This document shows positions 12,052-23,794 of a DNA stretch of 64,000 bases, piece after piece; position 1 is the stretch's first letter; each line of letters opens with the position of its first letter. The notes beneath the pieces were generated by a model that made no database searches, was not told the origin of the DNA, and was given only the letters and a program-made list of their open reading frames with translations. A program made the translations under genes and the position numbers. The DNA is from Orientallactaga sibirica (Eukaryota > Chordata > Mammalia > Rodentia > Dipodidae), in the NCBI GenBank assembly GCA_036365145.1, contig JAEOAD010002183.1, positions 682,001 through 746,000 on the forward strand, read 5' to 3'.

Positions 12052-14771
12052 GTTTTCATTCCTTCTCCTGCTCTAAACCTTTTTAGATCTGGATGGCTTA
12101 ATACTACAAATCATCCAGAGCCTTTCTATAATATAATATGAATCAGAGAAGCATAACATAGATTTTCTCCCTTTGATTCTCCCATCCAAATGAAATGTTC
12201 CATTCTTAATGAAGACAGAAGGTCCAGAAGATATCTAGTCATTTTGTTGCAAGATGGGATGTTCTGTTTCCTTTGAAATACTTTATACGTGAGAAAACAT
12301 ACCAGGTTTTGTCTTTGCCAAGATTGTCTTCCAAGAGGCTTAGTGTGAGCTAAGAACTTGGCCAGTTGTTCCATCTGTGTCATGAGTCTCTAAAACCTCC
12401 CAGTGAGACTGGGAATCTGAGGGTCTTCAAAAGTTTGAGTTTTAACTCACAGTCTTCAAAGTTCTTGGGACTGGTGAGAGACATCCTCTGTGTTGAATTT
12501 AAGCATTTGTTGTTCCAGAGAGGATATAGGAGCCTGAGTCCACTTGATGTGATGGGAACCCAAGGGGAAATGCTTGTCACAATGGCAGGGGACCGTGAGG
12601 CTATGAGATTAAAATCTTGGAGATGTCCATCACCTTTAATGACCTGGCAAAAGCCATTCAATAGATAAAATATAGATTGACTCTATGTAAATATTTCTGT
12701 CACCCAATTTCAGGATTAAGTTTCAGAGATTAAGTCATGTGCCCATTGTCACATGGGCAGAATGCTTCCAGAGAATGTTCTTGACCATTTCACAGATTGC
12801 CTTTGAGATTTCGAAAATCTAGACAAAAAGCCTAGCAGCATTTACTAGCCTTGAGTCACAGAGCAACAGTAAACAATGCTTGAGTGTAGCTTGGAACAGT
12901 CTAGGTTTTGCTCTCTGTCCTCTTTTGCTCAGTCTAATTGCATACCAGGCCCAGCCCTACAAAGCCTTTTCTTTGCCTTGCAATGAACCAACGTTTCCCT
13001 TATGGGCTAAGGAATAAGTGCAAAATCCTACCCTGTTGCTATTCAGCCTTAGGGGAGTGTCAATTATTCTCACTATGAAATCATAGCACTTTATACTTGA
13101 AACTTGATTTACTGTGATTATAAGTCATAAAAGTAATACATGATATACAGATCTGATGTAACAATCAATGTCTGTTTAATAAATAGCCCTCAGTGGCTGT
13201 CATACATTATCTCCTTCCAAAGACAGTGTTTGACTTTCTAGCCCATACTTCAGATTCTATCTCAAAACACATCAGAGAAACAAATGTGCACTTATGCACA
13301 AACATATTCAAAGACAAAAGATATATTTATTGATGAGAGTCTCAAATTGACCAATTTTTACCCTTTTATTCTGAAAAGAAAAATGCTTTCCAAAATGAGA
13401 TTGCTACCAGATGTAGCAGATTACATAGTGCTTGCTCAGATATGAAAAGCAGATGAAATAGAATATTCTAGTTTCGGATTCTGTTCTATTCTTATCTACA
13501 CATAGCTCTTCTTAAGTGAACTTGACAAGTGTTGTGGGATGATATTAAGATAGACTACTATAGTAAACAAGAAAAAGGGATTCACTCCCCACAATAGCAA
13601 ATGAGCTTTATAATAGAAATTTTTTATGCAGGGGAAGATTCTACAATTTTCATCATTTATTTGCTAGACAAAAAAATGCATTTCATTACATGCAATGCAG
13701 TTGCTATTGTACATTATCCATTTTTTGCTTTGTATAGTAAAATACTATTTTCCTACTGTAAAATGTCTGCAATTTATGTTTATGACTCTGTTTTTGCTTT
13801 GAAGTAAGAACATCATTTCACTATAGAGCCTGATACTGATGAATATACATTATTTAAGAGGTGAGTTGTACAGAAGAAACATCTATGCTTCACTGTTTGG
13901 GTATCCATATAGAGCAGGCAATAGCTAAAATTTTGGACAGAATAACTAATTTTATTAATGTAGTAAGTCTGCAATTACTAGATATACTGAGTTCTTTACT
14001 TAGATATTCTCAGCAACTATAAAATATATGTATTCTCTAGAATAATACTACTTCATGCTCCAACTACAACTATAATTTGTCCTGACAATGTTTCTGCTGA
14101 GTGAAAAAACATATAATTAATAGCTTATTTAAACTTTGCATACTGTATAACTAGTTGACCATCATTCAAAATGGCAGTTGCCCAAAGCCGCATAGTTTTT
14201 TCACAGTCGAATGTACTTGGTGCTGATTTCTATTTATTGAAACTCAGGAAACAAGGAGCTGCAATAAAGAATTCAGGCTCCAGGTTTTCTCCCTAAAATG
14301 ACTGCTCACTGGTCGGTAAGAGATGTGAAAGTCATTGCAGATTAGGGAATTACAATTTTCTCACGTATGCCATTCTTGTAACTGAATGTGTTTAGTGGAC
14401 AGTGTGTGGGATTATGCTTGTCATGTTCTTGCTTTATTATATTTTGAAACCTATCGACTGTTTATCAATGGTCTTAGGAGACTGCTTTTTATTGAGAATT
14501 TTGATAGACTGAGATACTGTAATCTGATCATATTCCTCTCCTGTTAGCCCCTTTTGTCCCCCTTTTCTACTCCAATTCCACTGATTCCCCTCCTCTTTCC
14601 AAGTAGATATTTTGTTTGGATGTCTTCATTTTTTTTTGTGTCATCTGTCATCTGTATTAAAATGATGATGAGCTCAGTAGTTTACAGGCCTTGTGGGGGT
14701 TTGCACAGGGTGATTTTAGCTTGTTGCTTGCTTTTCTGGGGATGATGTAGCTAAAGCATTGCTATCACCAG
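12052..14771. other. Intergenic, repeat-poor, AT-rich
   Basis: No SINE, L1 or simple-repeat array is recognisable over about 2.7 kb. Frames at 12126-12383 and 12366-12668 show no family signature. The low repeat density stands out against the rest of the window and may reflect constrained non-coding sequence, but nothing in the sequence alone shows function. Confidence 0.5.
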
Positions 14772-15313
14772 CATCACTACCATCATCACCACCACCAACA
14801 CCATCATCATCATCACCACCACCACCACCATCATCATCACCACCACCATCATCACCACCACCACCACCACCACCACTACCACCATCACCACCACCACGAC
14901 CACCAACACCGCCAATACCATCGTCACCAAAATACCATCATCATCACCACCACCACTAACACCATTTCCACCATCATCACCACCACCATCACCATCACCA
15001 TCACCACCACACCACCATCATCACCACCACCACTGTCATTACCACCACCATCATCATCACCACCACCATCATCACTACCACCATCATCATCATAACCGCC
15101 ACCCCCACCATCACCACCACCACCATCATTATAACCATCACCATCATCACCACCACCATCACTACCACCAACAATTCCATCATTATCATCACCACCACAA
15201 CCAACATCATCATCACCACCATCACTACCACCACCACCACCACCAACTCCATCATTACCATCACCACCACAACCACCATCATCATCAGCATCATCACCAA
15301 CACCATCATCATC
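14772..15313 (+). repeat. CAC/CAT trinucleotide microsatellite
   Basis: 542 bases made almost only of CAC and CAT triplets with occasional AAC, ACC, CGC or TAC variants. The Pro/Ser/His-rich plus-strand frame and the Gly/Asp- and Val/Met-rich minus-strand frames (128-144 codons) are all products of this triplet composition. Frame-breaking indels divide the array, so no long single frame is preserved. Confidence 0.95.
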
Positions 15314-15314
15314 T

Positions 15315-15390
15315 TGCAGTGCTGGTGACTGGACCCAGGGCTTTGTATTGGTAGGCAAGTGCTCACTGTGTTACATTCCCACCCCAAATT
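15315..15390 (-). mobile_element. ID-like tRNA-derived SINE fragment
   Basis: GTGCTGGTGACTGGACCCAGGG ... TGGTAGGCAAGTGCTCACTG ... ACATTCCCACCCC is the reverse complement of a diverged rodent ID head. It directly abuts the microsatellite. Confidence 0.5.
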
Positions 15391-15671
15391 TTTAATTTTG
15401 ATGAAAAAAATATCTTCACTGTATGTAGGTCTCTCAGGTGTTTGTGAACTGCTATGTTATTTAATAACCACAGCCTTGTGAGATAAGCATTGCCATTCTT
15501 ATGTTCTAGATCTGGGAATGATCCCTTGTATGGATGTATAATATGCCACAGTCTCAAGGGCCTGTAAATGTTGAGGTTGATAATTAATTCTAACATAGCC
15601 TGAATGCTGTCCTACACAGTAGAAAATTACCAAATGTTTGAAGCCTAGGAATGAAAAAAATATCCACTTGA

Positions 15672-15867
15672 TGGTTGGAGAGATTACTCAGTGGTTAAAG
15701 CACTTGTCTGCATAGCCTAATGATACAGGTTTGATTCCCCAGGACCCACTAAGCCAGATGTCCAAAGTGGTACATGCAGCTGGAGCTTGTTTGCAGTGGC
15801 TAGAGGCCCTGACATGTGTATTCTCTCTCTCTTCTCTCTCTCTGTGTACAAATAAATAAATAAAAAT
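15672..15867 (+). mobile_element. DIP-like tRNA SINE
   Basis: ATGGTTGGAGAGATTACTCAG, GGTTTGATTCCCCAGG, a CT-rich block, and an AAATAAATAAATAAAAATA tail. Confidence 0.9.
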
Positions 15868-17424
15868 ATTAAAACATATTTTTAAATTTTAAAATTTATT
15901 TTTATTGACAATAACCCATGGCAATTCTCTCCCTTCCCCACTTTCCCCTTTAAAACTCCACTTCTCATCATATTCCCTCCCCCTCTCAATCAGTCTCTCT
16001 TTTATTTTGATGTTATCATCTTTTCCTCCTATTATGATGGTCTTGTGTAGGTAGTGTGAGGTCGTAGATATCAAGGCCATTTTGTGTCTGGAGGAGTGCA
16101 TTCTAAGGAGTCCTACCCTTCCTTTGGGTCTTACATTCTTTCTGCCACCTCTTCCACAATGGACCCTGAGCCTTTGAAGGTGTGATAGAGAGGTATGATA
16201 GAGATGTTTCAGTGCTGAACACTCCTCTGTCTCAGCACCATGGTGCCTCATGAGTCATCTTCTCTGAAAAGAGAAGATTTTCTCATTCTAACTAATGAGG
16301 GTAGCATTAATACATGGGTGTGAGCATTAAGAGAAATGCTTACTGGGCAGTTTGGTGAGCATAGTATATACATTTAGCCAGACACCAGCAGATGTTACAC
16401 CCCTAAGGCTCATGACTACCCCTGTTGTAGGTTTTCAGTGTCAGGGATGTATTCCCTCCCATAGAGCAGGCCTCCAGTCCAATTAGAGAGTGGTTGGTTT
16501 ACTCCATAACAGATATACCACTATTGCACCCATTGGCTCATTTGGCCTGGCTGGCCAAATTTAAGGCTTGCAGTGTCCACTGTTGAACATCTCCACTGGT
16601 GATTTCTTGCTCTTCCATGGAATTGCATGCAGTCTAGTTTTTTCTAGCTTTTTGTCAGTTAGTCTATATGAAGGAGGTTTTCAGCTTAGCTTCAAAAGGA
16701 TTTCTCAGTGACTTTGAAGCCCAAGTATGTGGTCTTCAGCCACAGGATCTTACCATCCATCTATTCCTGGTGGGAAACCAAGAGCCTCAGCAATGGCTCA
16801 TAATGTTTTGGGGACATCAGGGACCTCCCTGGCCAACACCTCACTGGAAGGTATCCCATCCCTGGCACTGAACATTTTCTAGAACAATCTATGGCTTGAG
16901 GGTGTTACATTGTCCAAAAAAGTAGGTTTCAATATGACTTATTCACACCCTCTTAGATTTTGATTAGCCCTCCCCCAAACTTTCCTTTACTCAGTCTCTT
17001 CCCCTGACCTCACTTAGGCCTTTCCACCTCCATTAATCTGTTCTTTGACTTACATATATACAATACCATCCTATTAAGTCCCCTTCCCTCCCTTTCTATT
17101 CCATTTATATCCCCTTCATAGCTTACTGGCCCCTGCTACTGAGTTTTATTCAAACTCACATAGAAGTCCAATCATTTGTAGCTAGGATCCACATATGAGA
17201 GAGAACATGTGATGTTTGGCTTTCTGGGCCTGGGTTACCTCATGTAGTATTATCCTTTCCAGACCCATCCATTTTCCTGAAGAAGGGTTCCTCTTTTTGC
17301 AAATTCTCACCAGCATTTATTGTCATTTGTTTTCATGATGGTAGCCATTCTGACAGGAATGAGATGGAATCTCAAAGTAGTTTTAATCTGCATTTCCCTG
17401 ATGGCTATGGATGTAGAACATTTT

Positions 17425-17853
17425 TTAGATGTTTATATGCCATCTGCATTTCTTCTTTTGAAGAAATTTTAGTTCCATAGCCCATTTTAAAATTGGGTTG
17501 TTTGATTTCTTATTATTTGTTTTTTTGAGTTCTTTGTATATCCTAGATAGTAACCCTCTGTCAGATGTATAGCTGGCAAAGATTTTCTCCCATTCTGTAG
17601 GTTGCCTCTTTGCTCTGTTCACAGTGTCCTTTGCTCTACAAAAGCTTTGGAATTTCATGAGGTCCCAGCAGTTGATCTGTGGTTTTATTCCCTGAGCAAT
17701 TGGGGTTATATTCAGAAAGTCTGTGTCAATACCAATATGTTGAAGGGTTTCCTCTACTTTTTCTTCTAGCAGAGTTTTGGGTCCAATATTAAGGTCTTTG
17801 ATCCATTTGGACTTAATTCTTGTGCATGGAGAGAGATAAGGATCTATTTTCAT
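17425..17853 (-). pseudogene. L1 ORF2 C-terminal fragment, decayed
   Basis: Open for 142 codons: [20 protein letters not shown], then a segment with [20 protein letters not shown] and [11 protein letters not shown]. This is the conserved C-terminal part of L1 ORF2p, downstream of the reverse transcriptase domain. The frame is lost on both sides, so only a remnant remains. Confidence 0.88.
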
Positions 17854-18106
17854 CCTTCTACAGATACATATCCAGTTTTCCCAGCACCATTTGCTGACAA
17901 GGCTGTCTTTTCTCCAATGAGTATTTTTGGCATTTTTTGTTGAAGATCAGGTGGCTATAGCTACCTGGACTTACATCTGGGTCCGCTATTCTGTTCCATT
18001 GATCTACGTGTCTTTTTTTGTGCCAGTACCATGTTGTTTCCCCCCATGGCTCTGTTATATAGGTTAAAATCAGGTATGGTGATACCAGAAGCCTTATTTT
18101 TGTAGC

Positions 18107-18320
18107 TCAAAATTTTTGTAGATATTTTAGAGTTTTGTGGTTACAAATGGATTTTAGGATTGGTTTTTCTATTTCCATGAAGAATGACATTAGAATTTTG
18201 ATGGGGGTTGCATTAAATGTGTAGCTTGCTTTTAGTAAAATTTCCATTGTCACAATATTTATTCTTCCAATCCAAGAACAAGGGATGTCTTTCCATTTCC
18301 TACTGTCTTCTGCAATTTCT
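18107..18320 (-). pseudogene. L1 ORF2 fragment preceding the C-terminal part
   Basis: Minus-strand peptide with [20 protein letters not shown] and [18 protein letters not shown], corresponding to the [15 protein letters not shown] region of ORF2p. A DIP-like SINE interrupts it just upstream, supplying the first residues of the apparent ORF. Confidence 0.88.
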
Positions 18321-18534
18321 TTTGTTTTATATATTTTATTTTTATTTATTTGTTTTACAGAGAAAAGAGAGAGAGAGAGAGAGAATGGGTGCACCAGGGT
18401 GTCCAGCCACTGTAAAGGACTCCAGACACATGCGCCCCCTTGTGCATCTGGCTAACGTGGGTCCTGGGGACTAGAACCTGGGTCCTTTGGCTTTGCAGGC
18501 AAATGCCTTAACTGCTAAGCCATCCCTCTAGCCC
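18321..18534 (-). mobile_element. DIP-like tRNA SINE inserted in L1
   Basis: Reverse-orientation copy flanked by a target-site duplication: TCTTCTGCAATTTCT on the left (18306-18320) and TCTTCTACAATTTCT on the right (18535-18549), differing at one base. It postdates the L1. Confidence 0.92.
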
Positions 18535-18627
18535 TCTTCTACAATTTCTCTCTTGAGTGTTTTATAGTTGTCATTGTAGAGATCTTTCACTTCCTTGGTT
18601 AGGTTTATTTTTAAAAATATTTTTAAA

Positions 18628-18775
18628 GCCAGGTGTGGTGACACATGCCTTTAATCCCACCACTCAGGTGGCAGAGCTAAAAGGATCAATGTGAGTTCAA
18701 GGCCAGCCTGAGACTACATTGTGAATTCCAGGTCAGCCTGGGCAAAAGTGAGCTCCTACCTTGAAACAAACAAAC

Positions 18776-18828
<53 letters not shown>
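18628..18828 (+). mobile_element. B1 SINE with (TA)n extension
   Basis: GCCAGGTGTGGTGACACATG ... GTGAATTCCAGGTCAGCCTG ... CCTACCTTGAAACAAACAAA. The tail runs into a TA dinucleotide tract at 18784-18828, which probably grew from the tail. Confidence 0.9.
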
Positions 18829-18831
<3 letters not shown>

Positions 18832-19469
18832 ATATTTTAAATCCATTTGAAAACAGAAAAGGGAATTTGGAGGTGGTAGAATGAGATATGTAATATTTCT
18901 AGTGATTTCTTATTACATAAACATATTCAGTATAACTCTGTAGTGTGCATGTTGGGGCACTACACATGAAAGTATGTTTGTTCAACTACTAAACAGACTG
19001 ATTAAATATACATGTGGACCTTTACTACTTTGCTATAAAATGAGCAGCTCCATAAAATTTTAGGAATCTGATTTCTCTAGTTTCTCATGAATAAAAAGTT
19101 CTTATGTTTTAGAGAGATAAACTGCCTTTTATTGAGCCTAACAAATAAACACAGCAGTCATTTTTAGAAACGGATCAAGCAAAGCAAACCTAATGTAAAC
19201 CAGTCCTAACTCTTAACAAGAACCAGCTTCCAAATGTATTTTGTTGCGCAGGCATTTGTTTGGTCTTGTTTTCTACACAATTACTACCAACTTTCCCCAT
19301 TGCCATTTTTAACACCCTTGATGAAGCTAAGGGGTTTGTGCAGATGAAAATGAGTTTCTTTCCACTATGGAATGTTGATTTTGATGTGATATGTAAGTAT
19401 TTTTAAATTCAGATGGTTGACATTTTCTTGTTGCAATAGGAGACTAAGTAAGCCAGACAGCAAGATTTC

Positions 19470-19595
19470 TCAAACAATGGAATATTGTTCAGCTTTTAAA
19501 ATGGAGGTAAATTTTGATGTATGCTGAGGCATGAATGAACCTATACAATGTTATGCTGGATGAAAGATGGCAGACATAGGGCAAATTCTATAGGA
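19470..19595 (+). mobile_element. L1 3' end fragment, part 1
   Basis: CAATGGAATATTGTTCAGCTTT ... GAATGAACCTATACAATGTTATGCTGGATGAAAG is the conserved end of old L1 ORF2/3' UTR. The element resumes after nested SINEs at about 20148 (GATTCCATTTTTATGAGATACC ... GGTGGAAGTTACCAGGGGCC) and again at about 20370-20690. Confidence 0.8.
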
Positions 19596-19599
19596 TTCC

Positions 19600-19750
19600 T
19601 TTTTTTATTTTTTTGAGGTAGGATCTCACTCTAGCCCAGGCTGTTCTAGAACTCTCTCTGTAGTTCCAGTTTGGCCTTGAACTCACAGCTATCCTCCTAC
19701 CTCTGCCTTCTGAGTGTCAGGAATTAAAGACATACACCACCACTCAGGCT
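19600..19750 (-). mobile_element. B1 SINE
   Basis: Reverse-orientation B1: TTTTTTGAGGTAGGATCTCAC ... GCCTTGAACTCACAGCTATCC ... GCATAC-like right end. It lies inside the L1 fragment. Confidence 0.88.
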
Positions 19751-19759
19751 ATTTTTTTT

Positions 19760-19997
19760 TTAATTTTTTTTTTTATTTGAGAGAGAGAGATTGAGAGAGA
19801 GAGAGAGAGAGGAGAGACCTGGTATGCAAGGGCCTCAGCCAATGCAAACGAACTCCAGATGCCACCTAGTGGACATGTGCAGCCTTCTGCTTGCCTCACC
19901 TTTGTGATTCTGGCTTATGTAAGATCTGGAGAGTAGAACTTGGGTCCCCAGGCTTCATAGGCAAGTGCCTTAACCACCAAGCCATCTCTCTAGCCCC
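19760..19997 (-). mobile_element. DIP-like tRNA SINE, variant
   Basis: Poly(T), a GA-rich block, GCAAACGAACTCCAGATG, a variant middle with GCAGCCTTCTGCTTGCCTCA, ending CAAGCCATCTCTCTAGCCCC. Confidence 0.88.
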
Positions 19998-20147
19998 TTG
20001 GGCTATGTTTGTTTTCGAAGTAAGACTCACTCTAGCCCAGGCTGACATGGAACTCACTTTGTAGCTCCAGGTGGGCCTCAAACTCTTGGTGATCCTCTTA
20101 TCTTTGCTTCCTGACTGTAGATTAAAGGTGTGTGTAACCATGCCTGG
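19998..20147 (-). mobile_element. B1 SINE
   Basis: TTTTCGAAGTAAGACTCACTC ... GGAACTCACTTTGTAGCTCC ... GTAACCATGCCTGGCCC is a complete reverse-orientation B1. Confidence 0.85.
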
Positions 20148-20690
20148 CCCAGATTCCATTTTTATGAGATACCTAGAATAGGCAAATTCATGGAAATGGA
20201 AGGTGGAAGTTACCAGGGGCCTAAGAGTGATGGCAGTGCACAGGGAATTTTTAATAAGTTTTTTGTCTCGAGGTAGGGTCTTACTCTAGCTCAGGCTGAC
20301 CTGGAATTCACTATGTAGTCTCAGGGTGGCCTTGAACTTACAGCAATCTGTTTTCTTAAAGTAACAGCACATATTCTCTGACATGTCGATCCTAGTTCCT
20401 GATACCTATAATATGTATCTATAAGGGGGGAAATGTGGGCAGACAGGACAGTAACCAAGAGCTCATTTAAGGGGATGAGCAGGAAGACACATGTGGCATG
20501 TCAACAGACGGGGAGGACAGTAGGGAAGGAGAAATGGGGGTAGGGAGTTTGGGAGAGGAGGGGATGAGAATCAACTAAAAATCCATTTTCGAAATGCCAG
20601 AAATGATACCTGTGTCAACTGATGATACCTGTGCTAACCTAAAAATACTTTTTGAAAAAAGAAAGGTAAAAATTTTATAAAGACATATCT
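20148..20690 (+). mobile_element. L1 3' end fragment, part 2, with a B1 insert
   Basis: Continues the L1 end at 20148-20251, is broken by a truncated reverse B1 at about 20255-20350, and resumes to about 20690 with GGGAGTTTGGGAGAGGAGGG. Similar wording near 60730-60770 suggests the same rodent L1 3' UTR family. Confidence 0.65.
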
Positions 20691-22540
20691 GTAGGCCTTT
20701 TGCTAGACACAAAGCATAAATATATTTTAATTCTAATTCTACCTCCAGAAATCCCCTGTGTAGACCCTTCTTTCATGTAGTTGGTGCATCTGCTTGTTAA
20801 CTATTTACTTGAAGATAGTGATATGTCATGTCTGACTTTGAGAGACTGGGGAGGTATGAGCAGTCTCCTTCCCGTCACATTGAGAGAGGCAGAACACTCA
20901 CTAATGACTAAACGGTAGCATAAAGGTTCCTGTTGGAATGCAATAGTCATAATGGGAGCATAGGAGAGGAGTTCTGGTGGGAACCGAGGCAGCCTAGAAA
21001 AGCTGATAATTGATTTGTGTTTAAAGTTGTGGTAGGAATTGGGTTGTCTTATAGTTCAGTAATACAAGTACATTATCATTCACACTTTTGGGACTTAGAA
21101 TCTTGGATAAAATATATTTTGCAGCCTTTTCAAATATTCTGTGGTACTTTTCCTTGTGTACTTATAAACAAAATGGTTCCTTAAGGCAAGAAACATCTCT
21201 GTTCTGTCATATTTTCTACAAACTTATAGGCAAAGCAACATTGAGATATAATTCAGTCATTGAGATGTGCTCAGTTCTGTCAAAAAGCTTGTACTGTAAT
21301 AACGAGGCAAGGTTAGGACAGCTGAATGACAAGTGCCTCAGAGACAGTCAGGGTAGGATAGCCGTGCAGAGGCTGGGGAATGACCTGTGCAACACACAGA
21401 AGGGAGCCCCATAGGGTGGGCTCTTGGTTTTCCTGGCTATGGCTGAGTAAAATTGTGATAACTAGATGAGTCGGATCATTTTGGGACAGAAAGGTGAGCA
21501 AAAGCAGAAAGGCAAAATGTCTCGGTGTTGTTCAGGGAGGCTGTGAAAAGGGAAGTCAGAAGCCGCTGCTTATGTCCTGCTGTCTATCTAATGATCACAG
21601 TCCTGTGAAGTAGGCATTAGCATTCTCACATCATAAATCTGACATGCTTACTTACAGAACCAAGAACCTTGAGTTGTCACTGGGTAGCGTTAGGAGGGCA
21701 AAGTCTCAAGAGTCTCCGTACCTCTCCCCATGTTCAAGGGAGAGTGGGTGACAAAAATTCATGATGTTTTCACTATGGCGCCTCAAATTATGAATCAGTC
21801 CAGAAATGGATCAATTCAGATTAGTTCAGAACCCTCATGACTTATTCAACTCTTAATTGGATCTATCAGCTGGGGGGGGTGGATATTTGATATTGGAACA
21901 CACACAACTGAATTTAAAATATAATCTTTAGTATACTTCTAGATAAGTGATGTGGTTAATTTCAAGTAAACAGATTACAGACAAAAGTAGAATCTCCTAG
22001 TTCTGAAGCTCATTTGCAGGCATTACTTGAGTGTTTTTGGAGTTTAGTTAGCCATTCATTACTGTGAATTGCTATTCAGAGCTCCATCATCTGTTGAGAA
22101 AATTGCATTTCCTTGTCAGAGCTCACATGAGGCTCCTCCAAGTTCTTCTCAATCACACAATGGCATTGTGTGAATAGAGCTCTGAGGTAGGTTTTACAGT
22201 CTGCTCAGCATCTTTTCTGGTGAAGTGATCTCTGGTAATGCTTGAAAGTATGACTAGACATTTGAAATTATCCACCGTGTCTGCAATCAGAAGCAGCCTT
22301 GTTCTAACTGTGTGATGTCCCTGCTCAATGTTTAACCTCTGAAACTAGACACTTTCAGAATTCCTTTTCCCTATTATTTTTAGGCAAACTTCTTGGATTT
22401 TCTGTTTTATAACATCATCTATAAATCATGTCTTCTGTGTTCTGACTATTGTCTCCACCTTAGGGATCTGTTAGGGTGGTGGTGGCCATGGGAATCAATG
22501 GATAGTAGGAAAAGTGTCTAGTATTTAAGGTGATGGTGGA
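20691..22540. other. Intergenic, no gene recognised
   Basis: Single-copy-looking apart from a possible MIR remnant near 21590-21650 (CAGTCCTGTGAAGTAGGCAT). The frames at 21088-21414 and 21313-21501 have no family signature. Confidence 0.5.
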
Positions 22541-22542
22541 TT

Positions 22543-22665
22543 TTGTTTGTTTCCTTTCTTGAGATAGAGTCTCACTATGGAGTCTAGGCTCACCTTGAAC
22601 TCTTAATCCTTCTACTTCAGCCTTATGAATGCTAGGATTATAGACATGTACCACCATACTCAGCT
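22543..22665 (-). mobile_element. Old B1 SINE
   Basis: CTTGAGATAGAGTCTCACTATG ... CACCTTGAACTCTTAATCC ... GACATGTACCACCATACTC is a diverged reverse-orientation B1. Confidence 0.75.
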
Positions 22666-23111
22666 GATACTGACATTTAACTCAATTCCCATAGCACCCT
22701 TCTTATGTATTTCTTGTCATGAGGATCATATCATATGCAAATTTTGGGGAAATGCCTTTTTCTGACTGAACTTTGAATGCTGTAAAGAGAGAAAAGGCCT
22801 TTCCTTATTAATCTCTACACTCCCCATGTCAGCACTGAGCCTGAACGTGTGGATGCTGTGGGAGTTATGAATAAGTACCTTAATTTTCAGAGCAATAAAA
22901 AGAAACCAGAGGGTAATGATGTCCAATAGGAAATTATGAATATCTTTTCATAATTTCAAAGAACATTCACTGTTCAGTTGCTTTTCTAAAAATGGTTTCA
23001 TTTAAAATTAATCAATATCTTGAATACTTGTCTTTTGGTGATGTTTATGTAATAAAGCAGGAAAGGGAGACAATTTCAAGCTGTAGTCTTCTTGCTATTA
23101 AAACAAGAAGG

Positions 23112-23384
23112 GGGTTCTAGAGAGATGGCTTAGCAGTTTAGACACTTGTCTGTGAAGCCTGAGGACCCATGTTTGACTCTCCAGATTCCACATAAGCCAA
23201 ACGTACAAGGTGATACAAGCGTGCAAGGTCACACATGCACACAAGGTGGCACATGCATCTGGAGTTCAATTACAGTGGCTGGAGGCCCTGGTGCACTAAT
23301 TCTCTCTCTTGTTCTCTCTCTCTCTCTCTCACTCCCTCTCATAAAAAAGGGCCAGTTTGTTAAAAAAAAAAAAAAAAAAAAAAA
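23112..23384 (+). mobile_element. DIP-like tRNA SINE, long form
   Basis: GTTCTAGAGAGATGGCTTAGC ... CAAGGTGATACAAGCGTGCAAGG ... GGCTGGAGGCCCTGGTGCAC, a CT-rich block, and an A-tail of more than 20 bases. A second repeat of the CACAAGGTGGCAC motif lengthens the middle. Confidence 0.9.
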
Positions 23385-23794
23385 GAAGGGAAGCCCAAAT
23401 TGTTTAAATTGTTGGTCTACCTAAGTGTGAATTCCTTCATTTTTAGCTTAAATGTTTTCCAGTAAATATGCAAATAAATCTCATAGTTACTATAATTAAC
23501 TAATTGGCTATTTAGTACTTGCCCTTGAGGATAGAAAACAAAGATAAAATTTATATTGGTTGTATTTGAATGTTATGTCTTAGTAATTTAAGCAGTATTC
23601 AATCTAATCTCAAATAATCTCTGGTACATACCATGCTACCATTATTTTTATATTCCTATTTGAAATAATGTTTTATGTCTTTTTGTCACTGTCATTTAAT
23701 TATTTTAAAAATGTAGGCATTGAGATGAAACTGAAAAATGAGAAAAAGATGTCTTAAAGAAGAATTAAGATATTTCAAGAATAATAAACAAAAC

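Larger units (their letters stand above)
15880..18610 (-). mobile_element. L1 element, 5'-truncated
   Basis: Minus-strand LINE-1 whose 3' UTR occupies about 15880-17270 and whose ORF2 C-terminal part lies at about 17270-18610. It is interrupted by a DIP-like SINE at 18321-18534. Telltale ORF2 peptides on the minus strand are [20 protein letters not shown] (upstream) and [20 protein letters not shown] (downstream). ORF2 is broken by frameshifts and stops, so the copy is inactive. Confidence 0.9.

Noticed and set aside
14759..15387. Pro/Ser/His-rich and Gly/Asp-rich ORFs of up to 144 codons
   Set aside because: They are translations of the CAC/CAT microsatellite in different frames, with no start context, splicing or non-repetitive domain.
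17425..18394. ORF of 142 codons as a host gene
   Set aside because: The peptide is L1 ORF2 C-terminal sequence with frameshifts on both sides, in a truncated L1.
1..23790. A second protein-coding gene downstream of ENOX1
   Set aside because: In mammals a neighbouring gene is expected on this side at some distance, but I found no exon with a recognisable product or splice-linked frames.
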